From contig NZ_JARUKV010000019.1 in assembly GCF_029688865.1 (NCBI RefSeq), positions 1 through 64,000 on the forward strand: a DNA stretch of 64,000 nucleotides, written 5' to 3'. This document shows positions 25,511-33,725 of this stretch, piece after piece. The position numbers and the translations under genes were made by a program. Every line of letters begins with the position of its first letter. The stretch's first letter is position 1. Source of the stretch: Natronococcus sp. A-GB7 (GTDB lineage Archaea; Halobacteriota; Halobacteria; Halobacteriales; Natrialbaceae). A model generated the notes under the pieces. The model was given only the letters and a program-made list of their open reading frames with translations, was not told the origin of the DNA and did no database searches.

Positions 25511-26139
25511 TGGAGCGAATCGACGGCGTCGTCGGCAACGTCCACGCCGACGACGAGCTCGCGGCGTTGCGGGACGACCATCGGGAGAACGACACGCTCG
25601 AGCGGGTCGTGATCGACGCCGACGACCGTCGGCGGTCGCGGTTCCGGGCGACCACCGACGCGGGAACCGACGTCGGTATCGTCCTCGATCGGCCCGCCGT
25701 CTCGGTCGGGGACGTCCTGCTCGTCGACGACGAGCGCATGGTCCTCGTCGCGTTCGAGCCCCGCGACGCACTGGCGGTCGAGCTGCCGGACCCGACCGCT
25801 GACGTGACGGAGGCCGCGGTCGAACTCGGTCATCGGATCGGCAACCAGCACTGGGATCTGGCGGTCGAGGACGGCGTTGTCTACGTCCCCCTCGAGGCCG
25901 ACCGCCACATCGTCGAGCGGGTGGTCGCGGACGTCGTTCCCGGGACCGAGGTCCAGGAGACGACCGTCGAGGCCGATCTGTTCGTGACGGAGCTCGAGGG
26001 AGGTGTGAACCACGAGCACGACCACACCCACGGCGAGGATTCCGATCACGCTCACGGTACTGATCACGGGCACACCCACGGTGACGACCACGATCACGGC
26101 CACGCGTCCGATCACGCCCACGACCACCATGAGCACTGA
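25510..26139 (+). CDS. ureE: urease nickel metallochaperone UreE, His-rich tail
   Basis: 209 residues. The N-terminal peptide-binding domain includes RPAVSVGDVLL (about 61-71). The metal domain has LGHRIGNQHWDLAVEDGVVYVPLE (about 107-129), with the conserved His at 114, and the long C-terminal tail (about 168-209) holds 17 His in 42 residues. UreE binds nickel and hands it to UreG. MERIDG at 25510 is preferred because it overlaps the ureD stop (TGATG). The tail's 3' end overlaps the ureF start by 11 bp, an unusual packing. Confidence 0.93.
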   Translation: MERIDGVVGNVHADDELAALRDDHRENDTLERVVIDADDRRRSRFRATTDAGTDVGIVLDRPAVSVGDVLLVDDERMVLVAFEPRDALAVELPDPTADVTEAAVELGHRIGNQHWDLAVEDGVVYVPLEADRHIVERVVADVVPGTEVQETTVEADLFVTELEGGVNHEHDHTHGEDSDHAHGTDHGHTHGDDHDHGHASDHAHDHHEH

Positions 26140-26827
26140 CGCCGACGCCTTCCTCTCGGCGCTTCGGCTCTCGGACTCGTTTCTCCCGGTCGGGAGCTAC
26201 ACCGCTTCCTACGGCCTCGAGCAGTACATCAACGAGGACCGCATCGAGGACGGCGAGGACCTCCGGGCGTTGATCGCGGCCTACCTCCGGCGGCTCGTCG
26301 GCCCCTGCGAGACGGTCGCGGTCGCGAACGCCCACGCCGCGAGCGCCGACGGCGATCTCGAGGGACTGCTCGCGGTCGACGAACGGCTCCACGCGGTGAC
26401 GATGCCCGCGGAGTTCCGGGAGAGTTCGACGAAGGCCGGGGCGAAGCTCTGCGAGCTGCTGCTTGCGGAGACGGACGGCGACGAGCACTCGTCGACTCTC
26501 GCCGAGGCGATCGAGGACGGCTCGACTCCCGGTCACTACCCCGTCGTCTTCGGCGTCGTCGCCCAGCATCGCGGCCTCTCGCGACTCGAGGCCTGCCTCG
26601 CTCACGCCTACTCGTTCGTGACGGGACTACTGGGTGCCGCCCAACGTCTCGGGCGGTTCGGCCACACGGAAATCCAGGCCGCACTCGAGGACCTCCAGTC
26701 GGTGATCGAGTCGGTCTGTGAGCGACACCTCGAGGACGATATCGCGGCGATGACCTCGTTCGCGCCGCTGGCCGAGATCATGGGAATGCGCCACGAACGC
26801 GCGGGACGGCGACTGTTTATGAGCTAG
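26129..26827 (+). CDS. ureF: urease accessory protein UreF
   Basis: 232 residues, all-helical UreF. ALRLSDSFLPVGSYTASYGLEQY (about 9-31), LVGPCETVAVANAHAA, FRESSTKAGAKLC and HYPVVFGVVAQHRGL are family motifs, and the C-terminus ends in the ERAGRRLFMS-like segment. UreF links UreD to UreG and gates nickel delivery. ATG at 26129 begins the family N-terminus and lies inside the last codons of ureE. Last gene of the urease operon; a 76-bp gap follows before tenA. Confidence 0.94.
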   Translation: MSTDADAFLSALRLSDSFLPVGSYTASYGLEQYINEDRIEDGEDLRALIAAYLRRLVGPCETVAVANAHAASADGDLEGLLAVDERLHAVTMPAEFRESSTKAGAKLCELLLAETDGDEHSSTLAEAIEDGSTPGHYPVVFGVVAQHRGLSRLEACLAHAYSFVTGLLGAAQRLGRFGHTEIQAALEDLQSVIESVCERHLEDDIAAMTSFAPLAEIMGMRHERAGRRLFMS

Positions 26828-26903
26828 CGCCATCCCGAACGGAACCACCTACCGTTTCCGCGCTACACAACCTAGTTGTACTACCGAATAATAACTTCGG
26901 TCG

Positions 26904-27572
26904 ATGACGTTCAGCGATCACCTCCTCGAGATGGGAGCACCGATCTGGGACGGACAGAAGTCACACCCGTTCGTCCGGGAACTCGCGGCCGGAACGCTCG
27001 ACGACGCGGCGTTCGTCCACTGGGTGCGCCAGGACTACCGCTACCTGCTGGATTACGCCCGCGTGTTCGCGATCGCGGGGACGAAGACCCGCGACGAGGA
27101 GACGATGACCCACCTGCTGGGGGTCGCCCACGAGATCCTCGACTTCGAACTGGACCTCCACCGGGAGTTCGCCGCCGACTACGGTATCGCGGTCGAGGAC
27201 CTCGAGCGCGTCGAGAAGGCGCCGACCTGCGTCGCCTACACGAACTTCCTCGTGCGGACGGCCCACGAGGGGAGCCTCGCCGAGATCGCGGCGGCGATCT
27301 ACCCCTGCGGGCAGGGCTACCTCGATATCGCCGAGCACATGGCCGACCTCGCCGACGACGAGCACCGCTACACGCCGTTCATCGAGAAGTATACCGGCGA
27401 GGAGTTCCACGAGGCCGTCGACTGGATGCGGGCGTTTGTCGATCGCTGCGGCGAGCACTATCCCGGCGAGCAGGAGGCGATGGAACGAGCGTTTCTCACG
27501 AGCGCGAAGCTCGAGCACCGGTTCTGGGAGATGGCCTACACGCAGGAGGAGTGGCAGGTGAGCGAGGCGTAG
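26904..27572 (+). CDS. tenA: TenA family thiaminase II / aminopyrimidine aminohydrolase
   Basis: 222 residues, helical TenA fold. SHPFVRELAAGTLDDAAFVHWVRQDYRYL (about 20-48) contains the substrate Asp44, the nucleophile Cys135 lies in AIYPCGQGYL, and Tyr/Glu residues at the C-terminus (KLEHRFWEMAY) fit the family. TenA releases 4-amino-5-hydroxymethyl-pyrimidine, or deaminates aminomethylpyrimidine with release of ammonia, in thiamine salvage. It lies just after ureF on the same strand, but an AT-rich box (AATAATAAC) 15-20 bp before the ATG suggests its own promoter. A functional link to urease is not required. Confidence 0.9.
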   Translation: MTFSDHLLEMGAPIWDGQKSHPFVRELAAGTLDDAAFVHWVRQDYRYLLDYARVFAIAGTKTRDEETMTHLLGVAHEILDFELDLHREFAADYGIAVEDLERVEKAPTCVAYTNFLVRTAHEGSLAEIAAAIYPCGQGYLDIAEHMADLADDEHRYTPFIEKYTGEEFHEAVDWMRAFVDRCGEHYPGEQEAMERAFLTSAKLEHRFWEMAYTQEEWQVSEA

Positions 27573-27605
27573 CCACGGGACGGCGCGCCGTCCTCGCGCC
27601 CGCGA

Positions 27606-28580
27606 TTAGCTGTGACCCGACACCGGGACCGGCTCGTAGGGCTCCTCGAGGTAGGCGATATCCGACGCCGACAGCGAGATCTCGAGGGCCTCGACGGCCT
27701 GCTCTAAGTGTTCGACGCTCGTGGTTCCGATGATCGGGGCGTCGACCCACTCCTTGTGCAACAACCAGGCGAGTGCGATCTGGGCCATCGTCGTCCCTTC
27801 CTGGGCCGCGATCTCGGCGACGCGCTCGTTTACCTCCTGGCCGCCGCCCTCGCGGTAGGGGTGATCGTACATGTGTTCCTCCGTCTCGCCGCGTGTCGTC
27901 GCGTCGATCTCCTCGTGGGGACGCGTGAGATAGCCCCGCGCGAGCGGCGACCACGGCATCACGCCGACATCCTCCTGCTCACAGAACGGTAGCATCTCGC
28001 GTTCCTCCTCGCGGTAGACGAGGTTGTAGTGGTTCTGCATCGTCGCGAAGCGCTCGAGGCCCTGCCGGTCGCTGGTGTGCAGCGCGTCGGCGAACTGGTG
28101 GGTCCACATCGACGAGGCGCCGACGTAGCGGGCGTGGCCGCGGCGGACGGCGTCGTCGAGCGCCCGCATCGTCGTCTCGATCGGCGTGTCGTCGTCCCAG
28201 CGGTGGATCTGGTAGAGGTCGATCGTGTCCATCCCCAGCCGCTCGCGGCTGGCCGCCAGCTCCTGTTCGATCGCCTTCCGCGAGAGCCCGCCCGAGTTCG
28301 GGTCGTCCTCGCGCATCTGGAAGTAGCCTTTCGTCGCGACGACGGACTCCTCCCGCCGACCCTCGAGTGCGTTCCCGAGGATCCGTTCGGACTCGCCCTT
28401 CGAGTACATGTTGGCCGTATCGAAGAAGTTGATCCCCAGGTCGATGGCGCGGTCGATGATCTCGTGACTCTCCTCTTCCTCTAAAACCCACTCGCGCCAG
28501 TCGCTCGAGCCGAAGCTCATACAGCCCAGACAGAGCCGGCTGACCTCCATGCCGGTCGAACCGAGGGTCGTGTACTCCAT
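27606..28580 (-). CDS. aldo/keto reductase
   Basis: 324 residues. MEYTTLGSTGMEVSRLCLGCMSFG opens the (beta/alpha)8 barrel; Asp and Tyr of the tetrad lie in FFDTANMYSKGESE (about 52-65), the Lys in VVATKGYF (about 80-87) and the His in LYQIHRWDD (about 122-130). The NADPH site at the end (IIGTTSVEHLEQAVEAL, about 278-294) matches the subfamily resembling YakC/Tas. Reduces aldehydes or ketones with NAD(P)H; substrate unknown. MEYTTLG at 28580 is preferred over ATG 28607, which adds nine non-family residues. Convergent with tenA. Confidence 0.9.
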   Translation of the reverse strand: MEYTTLGSTGMEVSRLCLGCMSFGSSDWREWVLEEEESHEIIDRAIDLGINFFDTANMYSKGESERILGNALEGRREESVVATKGYFQMREDDPNSGGLSRKAIEQELAASRERLGMDTIDLYQIHRWDDDTPIETTMRALDDAVRRGHARYVGASSMWTHQFADALHTSDRQGLERFATMQNHYNLVYREEEREMLPFCEQEDVGVMPWSPLARGYLTRPHEEIDATTRGETEEHMYDHPYREGGGQEVNERVAEIAAQEGTTMAQIALAWLLHKEWVDAPIIGTTSVEHLEQAVEALEISLSASDIAYLEEPYEPVPVSGHS

Positions 28581-28855
28581 GGCGGCCCGTACTCGACGGG
28601 ACGGCAAAACAGTACGTGGATCGGCAAGCGACGACGCACCGACCCGCCGTCAGTTTTAGATATCTGTGATGCGCTGCCGGAGCGTATACGCAGTCGCGGT
28701 TCCAGATATCGAAGCCAGTTACTGGAAGCGGTACCGAAAAGGTCGCGAAGAGTGCGGATTTGGGCTGACCTCAGTGGATAGTACAGGCCCGTTTCCGCCT
28801 TTTCTGTAACTATTCGCTACCCATGTTTTTGTGACGAGGGAAAGAACGGATCGGC

Positions 28856-29893
28856 ATGGCAGTCGACCGTCTCTTCTCGCTCTCGACGACCGATCGCCCG
28901 CAATGGGGGTTGGTCCTTCTCGGGTTGTTTCTCCTCGCAGTTCCGGCGATGAGCCTGGTGGGGCTCGCGGTGGTAGGTGCCGTTCGCGAGGCAGAATCCG
29001 TCGTTCTTGGCGGAGTTCTCCTCTTGCTTGCGCTGCTCGCCCTCCGTGGTATTGCGTTCGAACTCCGGATGGTTCGAGCGGTGCCCGAGATCGAGTCGAT
29101 CGACTCAGCCGAGATGATCGGAATCGCAGGTGCGATTATGGTCGGTGGCTTCGTGACCTTCGCGCTCGTCGTTGAGGGACGGCTCACACCCGTGGTCGCC
29201 GCGAGTCTCACCGGCCTCTTGGCGGTCGTCGTGAGTCGTCCGCTCGCCGTTCCGGCCTACTGCGGGGCGTTCGTCGGTATGACCTCGCCGATCGTGTTTC
29301 CGACCTACTGGCAGGGTCTCGTGGCAGCAGTGCTGGCAGTCGTCGTCTACCTCCTGGCCCAGCCGGTCTTTCACGGAGTCGGCGGGAAGCTCGGTACTAC
29401 CGCCTTCGTCGGAGCGGCCCTCACGATCCTCGGAACGCCGACATCGTTTCTCGGCAATCAGCTACCGGCGTTCGATACCGTTGGCCTCGTCGTGGGTTTC
29501 TCGGTCGTTGCTGCAGTGGTCACCTTCACACTGCACCATCGATCGCCACTCGATCCAGTGTCAGCGTCCGGTGTTGTCGGTCTACTCGGCGGAGTCGCGC
29601 TTCCGTGGCTGTATCCGATAGCTGGCGACCTGCTGGCAGCAGCGATATACGCGGCCTCGTTTGCGGGAATGAGCGATTCGACCCGTATTCCGGACGAACG
29701 CTGGATGGCCCTGGCGGGTATCGTCGTCGGACTCGTGGTAGTGTTCACCGAACCGTATTTAGGCGGATCCGGCGGCAAGTTAGGGACGATCGCCTTCGTC
29801 TCCTGTCTCGCCGTCTATGGGTTGCTCGGGACGATCTACCACGTGCTCGTGAAGATGCAGATCGAGCGGTTACCCCGAAGAGACGTTTCCTGA
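28856..29893 (+). CDS. internally duplicated multi-pass membrane protein
   Basis: 345 residues with about ten hydrophobic segments. The C-terminal two thirds is a tandem repeat with an offset of exactly 130 residues: YCGAFVGM at 135 against YAASFAGM at 265; GGKLGTTAFV at 176 against GGKLGTIAFV at 306; and a Pro before each of these at 170 and 300. No known transporter motif or charged catalytic residue is obvious. I do not recognise a named family. The duplicated Gly-rich loops suggest a pseudo-two-fold pore or carrier. It stands alone with a 275-bp upstream gap. Confidence 0.75.
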   Translation: MAVDRLFSLSTTDRPQWGLVLLGLFLLAVPAMSLVGLAVVGAVREAESVVLGGVLLLLALLALRGIAFELRMVRAVPEIESIDSAEMIGIAGAIMVGGFVTFALVVEGRLTPVVAASLTGLLAVVVSRPLAVPAYCGAFVGMTSPIVFPTYWQGLVAAVLAVVVYLLAQPVFHGVGGKLGTTAFVGAALTILGTPTSFLGNQLPAFDTVGLVVGFSVVAAVVTFTLHHRSPLDPVSASGVVGLLGGVALPWLYPIAGDLLAAAIYAASFAGMSDSTRIPDERWMALAGIVVGLVVVFTEPYLGGSGGKLGTIAFVSCLAVYGLLGTIYHVLVKMQIERLPRRDVS

Positions 29894-29936
29894 TCTGCGA
29901 CGCGCGTCCCCGCGCTGGCTCTCTTACTCGCCGAAC

Positions 29937-30317
29937 TCAAACGACACCCCGGAACAGCGCGCCCAGCGCCGGCAGTCCGAGCGCGCTCGCGACCGTGACG
30001 TAGACGGCGGGGGTCATCTCGAGGACGCGCCAAACCGAATCGCCGAGCCCGATCGCGAAGACCGCGAGGACGAGGACGCCGAACCCGAGAGCGCCAGCGA
30101 GTCCGTGCCACACGGTCGGCGAGATGAACCCCACGAGCGCGCCGGCGACGACGAGCCCGAGCCAGTGGAGCCAGGCCAGAATCAGGCCGATCGACACGAC
30201 GACGAGGACGGCCAGCCAGTGGGCCCGCGGTTCGGTCCGGACGCGCTCGAGCGGGGCGCTGATTCCGGGATCGTCGCTCGCGTCCTCGTCCCCGTCGCTT
30301 CGATCGATTTCGGTCAC
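29937..30317 (-). CDS. small membrane protein coupled to the penicillin acylase gene
   Basis: 126 residues. An acidic soluble N-terminus (about 1-32) is followed by four hydrophobic segments, roughly 34-52, 54-68, 72-92 and 104-122. The GTG at 30317 overlaps the stop of the upstream acylase (GTGA), which fixes the start, since the longer frame upstream is in the acylase. Function unknown. Coupling and stoichiometry suggest a role at the membrane with the acylase, perhaps anchoring or export; this is inference. Confidence 0.7.
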   Translation of the reverse strand: MTEIDRSDGDEDASDDPGISAPLERVRTEPRAHWLAVLVVVSIGLILAWLHWLGLVVAGALVGFISPTVWHGLAGALGFGVLVLAVFAIGLGDSVWRVLEMTPAVYVTVASALGLPALGALFRGVV

Positions 30318-32758
30318 GAGGTCCCCTCCTCGAAGACGACGTCGGGCTCGCCCTCGTCGTCGAGCGTTCGGTCCATCGACGTCTGGTCGTTCGCGAGCCA
30401 GTTCTCGAGCTGGTCGGCGTAGTGATCCGAGAAGTAGTCCCCCGAGTTCCCGCCCGGCAAAACTGCCGTCGCCGCACCTCCGGGCTCGACGACCATCCGC
30501 CAGCTCGCGCCGACCGCCGAGTCGACGCGGTAGTTCTTCACCGTCGCCCGCGAGCCGTCGGCTGGGCGTTCGGGATAGTTCAGGAACGGCGCCTCCGCGC
30601 CGAAGGGGTGTTCGATGACCCGAGTCGAGTTCCAGTCGCCGTAGCGCTCCCACCCGGCGTCGTCGATCTCGTCGAGGGCGTCCTCGAGCGCAGCGACCAT
30701 CGTCTCGGCCCGCGAACGGTCCTCGAAGAACTGGCTGTCGGTAGGAAGCGTCGCGACTACCCAGTCGTTAGGGTAGTACGACTCGTCGAGGCCGGCGTCC
30801 TCGAACTCGGGTTCGACGACCAGCCGTCGAAAGTGGTCCATCCAGCGGGCGAAGCGGAGCGCGCCCCGGGAGTCGGCGGCCATCTCGTACTCCCAGTCGA
30901 CGAGGGTCTCGTGGGCGTCCTCGAGGTCGCGATCGTCGTCGGATTCGTCTCCGCCTTCGATTCGGTCCTCGAGAGCCTCGAGCAGCTCCGGCACCAGTTG
31001 TTCGGCCCGGCCGTCGTAGACGTCGTTCTGTAGCTCCCGGTGGAACTCGGGGTCGGTCGGCTCGCCGGACTCGACGGCGTCGTCGAGGCGGTTGTAGATC
31101 CGTGCGCCCCGGTAGGGCGTCGCGTACGCGACGCCGACGTAGTGGTCGGGATCGTCGACGACCCGCTGGTTGGCTGTCGCGAGGACGTCGGGATCGATCG
31201 CGTGGGGTTTCTCTTCGAAGGGGACGAACCCCTCCCAGGAGGACTCCCCGAACGGTTCGAACCCGTCCCACTCGCCCTCGCCGGCGGAGCCGTCGAAGAG
31301 CCGGTTTCCCGAAACCGCCTCGCCGTCGATCTCGCGGATCGGGAGCTTCCCCGTCGCGTAGTACAGCGTCCGGCCGTCGGCGTCGGCGTAGACGAGGTTC
31401 TGGGTCGGTAGGTCGAACTTCCGGGTCGCCTCGAGCAGGTCCTCGAGGCCGTCGCTGCGCTCGAACTCGTAGATCGCCTCGGTCGTCCGCGTGGCGGTGT
31501 GGCCCGTCCAGGCGACGCCGACGGTTCGGCCCTCGCGTTCCAGCACCGGTCCGTGGACGGTTTTCCTGACCTCGACGGTCCGATCGTCGCCGCCCGCGAC
31601 GGCGATCTCTCGCTCCTCGCGATCGAACTCGCGCCACTCGCCGTCGTAGCGGTAGCGCTCGCCGTCGTCGTCGATCTCGTAGGTGTAGCAGTCGAGGACG
31701 TCCGCGCCGACGTTCGTGAACGACCACGTCCCGCGATCGTTCGCGCCAGCAATAACGAAGGGGACGCCCGGAAACGTCGCGCCCCGAACGGAGGTTTCGG
31801 GGGTTTCGACGTGCTGTTCGTACCACAGCGGCGGGGTCATCAGCGTCAGGTGAGGGTCGTAGGCGACGATCGGCCGCCCGCTCTCGGTGTGCTCGCCCGA
31901 GACGACCCAGCTGTTCGAGCCGACACCGGTGGGCGACTCGTACCGCGAGAGCCAGTCGGTCAGGCTCTGATCGAGGACGTCCTTGCTTCCGAGGGGGCCG
32001 CCCTCCTCGCCCTCCTCGAGCGTTTCGGCGTCGACAGACTCCCGCAGGATCGGCACCTCGTGGTCCAGTCGCTCGGGGAACAGCTCCTCGAGGACGTCCT
32101 CGCCGAGTCGGTCGGCGATCAGCGCCCGACGGAGTTCGCCGAAGTTCCCGGTCAGATCCCAGGAGATCTGTTTTTCCATCAGCATCGAGTCGACGGGCGT
32201 CCAGGGCTCGGGCTCGTACCCCAGGAGCTCGAACTCGAGGGGCAACCCCTCGCCGTCGATCGCCGCGTTGACGCCGTCGGCGTAGGCCTCCACGAGCGGT
32301 CCGGCTGGGGTCTCCGAGACGTGTTCCCAGGTCGCCTCGGCCGCGCCGGCGAAGTCCATCGCGACGTGGAACTCGTCGTCCTCGAGTGTTCCCTCCCCGG
32401 CCAGCTCCGACACCTGTCCGCGCATGACCCGTCGCTGCAGGTCGAGCTGGGCGAGTCGGTCGAACGCCTGGACGTAGCCGACGGCGAAGGAGGCCGCTAG
32501 CTCCTCGTCGGCCTCGATGCTGGGGACGCCGTAGTCGTCGTAGCGGACGGTCGCCTCGCCATAGGGGCTCGCGACGCGCTTGGAGAGCGACCTGTTGGCC
32601 GCATCCCAGGCGGTTCCCGAGAGCGGCGCGAACTGGCCGAGCAGCTCTCGCGCACCGGTCAGCGTGAGCCCGCCGACGCCGGCGGCGAGGGCGCCGGCGA
32701 GGAGGCCGCGGCGCGTAGTGGAGGATGGCACTGGCTTACGATTCGGCGCTATCGACAT
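30314..32758 (-). CDS. penicillin acylase family Ntn-hydrolase
   Basis: 814 residues. A twin-arginine-like signal (STTRRGLLAGALAAG) near the N-terminus directs export. The small alpha part (about 60-270) is followed by the self-cleavage site: GVG-Ser281-NSWVVSG, where Ser281 becomes the new N-terminal nucleophile, as in penicillin G and related acylases. Downstream motifs include PHLTL (about 301), GVPFVIAGANDRGTWSFTN (about 330-348) and the C-terminal VEPGG. Family members hydrolyse amide bonds of acylated amines, including N-acyl homoserine lactones; the substrate here is unknown. MSIAPNRKP at 32758 is preferred to an upstream start. Confidence 0.9.
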   Translation of the reverse strand: MSIAPNRKPVPSSTTRRGLLAGALAAGVGGLTLTGARELLGQFAPLSGTAWDAANRSLSKRVASPYGEATVRYDDYGVPSIEADEELAASFAVGYVQAFDRLAQLDLQRRVMRGQVSELAGEGTLEDDEFHVAMDFAGAAEATWEHVSETPAGPLVEAYADGVNAAIDGEGLPLEFELLGYEPEPWTPVDSMLMEKQISWDLTGNFGELRRALIADRLGEDVLEELFPERLDHEVPILRESVDAETLEEGEEGGPLGSKDVLDQSLTDWLSRYESPTGVGSNSWVVSGEHTESGRPIVAYDPHLTLMTPPLWYEQHVETPETSVRGATFPGVPFVIAGANDRGTWSFTNVGADVLDCYTYEIDDDGERYRYDGEWREFDREEREIAVAGGDDRTVEVRKTVHGPVLEREGRTVGVAWTGHTATRTTEAIYEFERSDGLEDLLEATRKFDLPTQNLVYADADGRTLYYATGKLPIREIDGEAVSGNRLFDGSAGEGEWDGFEPFGESSWEGFVPFEEKPHAIDPDVLATANQRVVDDPDHYVGVAYATPYRGARIYNRLDDAVESGEPTDPEFHRELQNDVYDGRAEQLVPELLEALEDRIEGGDESDDDRDLEDAHETLVDWEYEMAADSRGALRFARWMDHFRRLVVEPEFEDAGLDESYYPNDWVVATLPTDSQFFEDRSRAETMVAALEDALDEIDDAGWERYGDWNSTRVIEHPFGAEAPFLNYPERPADGSRATVKNYRVDSAVGASWRMVVEPGGAATAVLPGGNSGDYFSDHYADQLENWLANDQTSMDRTLDDEGEPDVVFEEGTS

Positions 32759-32864
32759 AACTGTCAGCGTCGAAACCCGACGGCACCACCGACGGGTCGC
32801 CGAATCGGACTCCGAACGGTTTCCCGGGCAGAACGTCCTTGTCGCTGGCTCGCGTCGTTCGGGT

Positions 32865-33290
32865 ATGACACGGCTCCAGTTCGCATCGACGCCGGACGGC
32901 CGTCGGATCGAGGCCTCCCACGTCCTCGCGGCCCGGCCAGCCGCGGCCTGGGAACTGCTCGTCGACACCAGGCGGTGGCCGGAGTGGTCGCCACTGATCA
33001 GCGGGGTCGACGCGACCGACGCGCGCGTTCGGGCGGGAACGACGGGGCGGGTGCGAATCCCCGGTACCTGGCTGCCGTTCGAGGTCGTCGACTGTACGGA
33101 CCGGCGGTGGACCTGGCGCGTGGCTCGGATCTCCGCGACCGGCCACCGGGTCGACGAGCTCGCCGCGGACCGCTGTCGGGTCGTCTTCGAACTTCCGCTG
33201 AGCGGGGCGGGTTACGCACCGGTCTGTCTGCGCGCACTCGAGCGTATCGAGTCGTTACTCGAGGCCGACAGATCGGTATCCTCGAGTTAG
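32865..33290 (+). CDS. SRPBCC family (polyketide cyclase/dehydrase-like) protein
   Basis: 141 residues. MTRLQFASTPDGRRIEASHVLAARPAAAWELLVDTRRWPEWSPLISGV has the helix-grip opening with the typical W..WSP motif, and the C-terminal helix (YAPVCLRALERIESLL) closes the cavity. Such proteins bind hydrophobic small molecules; no enzymatic residue can be assigned. It is divergent from the acylase gene (106-bp spacer) and 49 bp before the HxlR regulator on the same strand. Confidence 0.8.
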   Translation: MTRLQFASTPDGRRIEASHVLAARPAAAWELLVDTRRWPEWSPLISGVDATDARVRAGTTGRVRIPGTWLPFEVVDCTDRRWTWRVARISATGHRVDELAADRCRVVFELPLSGAGYAPVCLRALERIESLLEADRSVSSS

Positions 33291-33339
33291 CTGGTTCGGA
33301 TCCGAACTGCTATACGACGGGGCGTCCTACGGTCGGGCA

Positions 33340-33699
33340 ATGGCAACCCCGCAATCTCGCAATCCGAGCGAACAACAGGACGAGGCCTGCCCGGTGGTCG
33401 AATCGATCGAACAGATCGGCTCCCAGTGGCGACTGGCCGTCCTCCACACGCTGCTCGAGGGCGAACACCGCTTCAACGAACTCAAACGCGAAACCGGCGC
33501 CAACGCCCGTACCCTCTCGCGGGTGCTCGACGACCTCGGCGAGATGGGGTTCGTCGAGCGCCGGCTCGAGGAGGACGCACCGATCGCGACCTACTACAGC
33601 CTCACGGAGAAGGGGGAGTCCCTCGAGCCGGTCTTCGAGGAGATCTCCTGCTGGGCCGACAGCTGGCTCGAGGGCGAGGCGCTCGAGATCGACGGATAG
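33340..33699 (+). CDS. HxlR-family winged-helix regulator
   Basis: 119 residues with the HxlR pattern: CPVVESIEQIGSQWRLAVLHTLLEGEHRFNELKRE (about 17-51), ARTLSRVLDDLGEMGFVERR wing region, and YSLTEKGESLEPVF. The Cys17 at the start of the domain is the redox- or thiol-sensing Cys often conserved in this family. It probably represses or activates a nearby gene; the SRPBCC gene directly upstream is the obvious candidate partner. Confidence 0.92.
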   Translation: MATPQSRNPSEQQDEACPVVESIEQIGSQWRLAVLHTLLEGEHRFNELKRETGANARTLSRVLDDLGEMGFVERRLEEDAPIATYYSLTEKGESLEPVFEEISCWADSWLEGEALEIDG

Positions 33700-33725
33700 C
33701 GACGCCGCCAGTTCTCCAGCGGCGA

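Noticed and set aside
24260-26605. 781-codon antisense frame over ureG-ureF
   Set aside because: Same GC artefact; it spans four well-supported genes on the other strand.
30757-31826. Arg/Ser-rich frames antisense or frame-shifted to the acylase
   Set aside because: Shadow reading of the acylase gene; the true frame has the full Ntn-hydrolase motifs.
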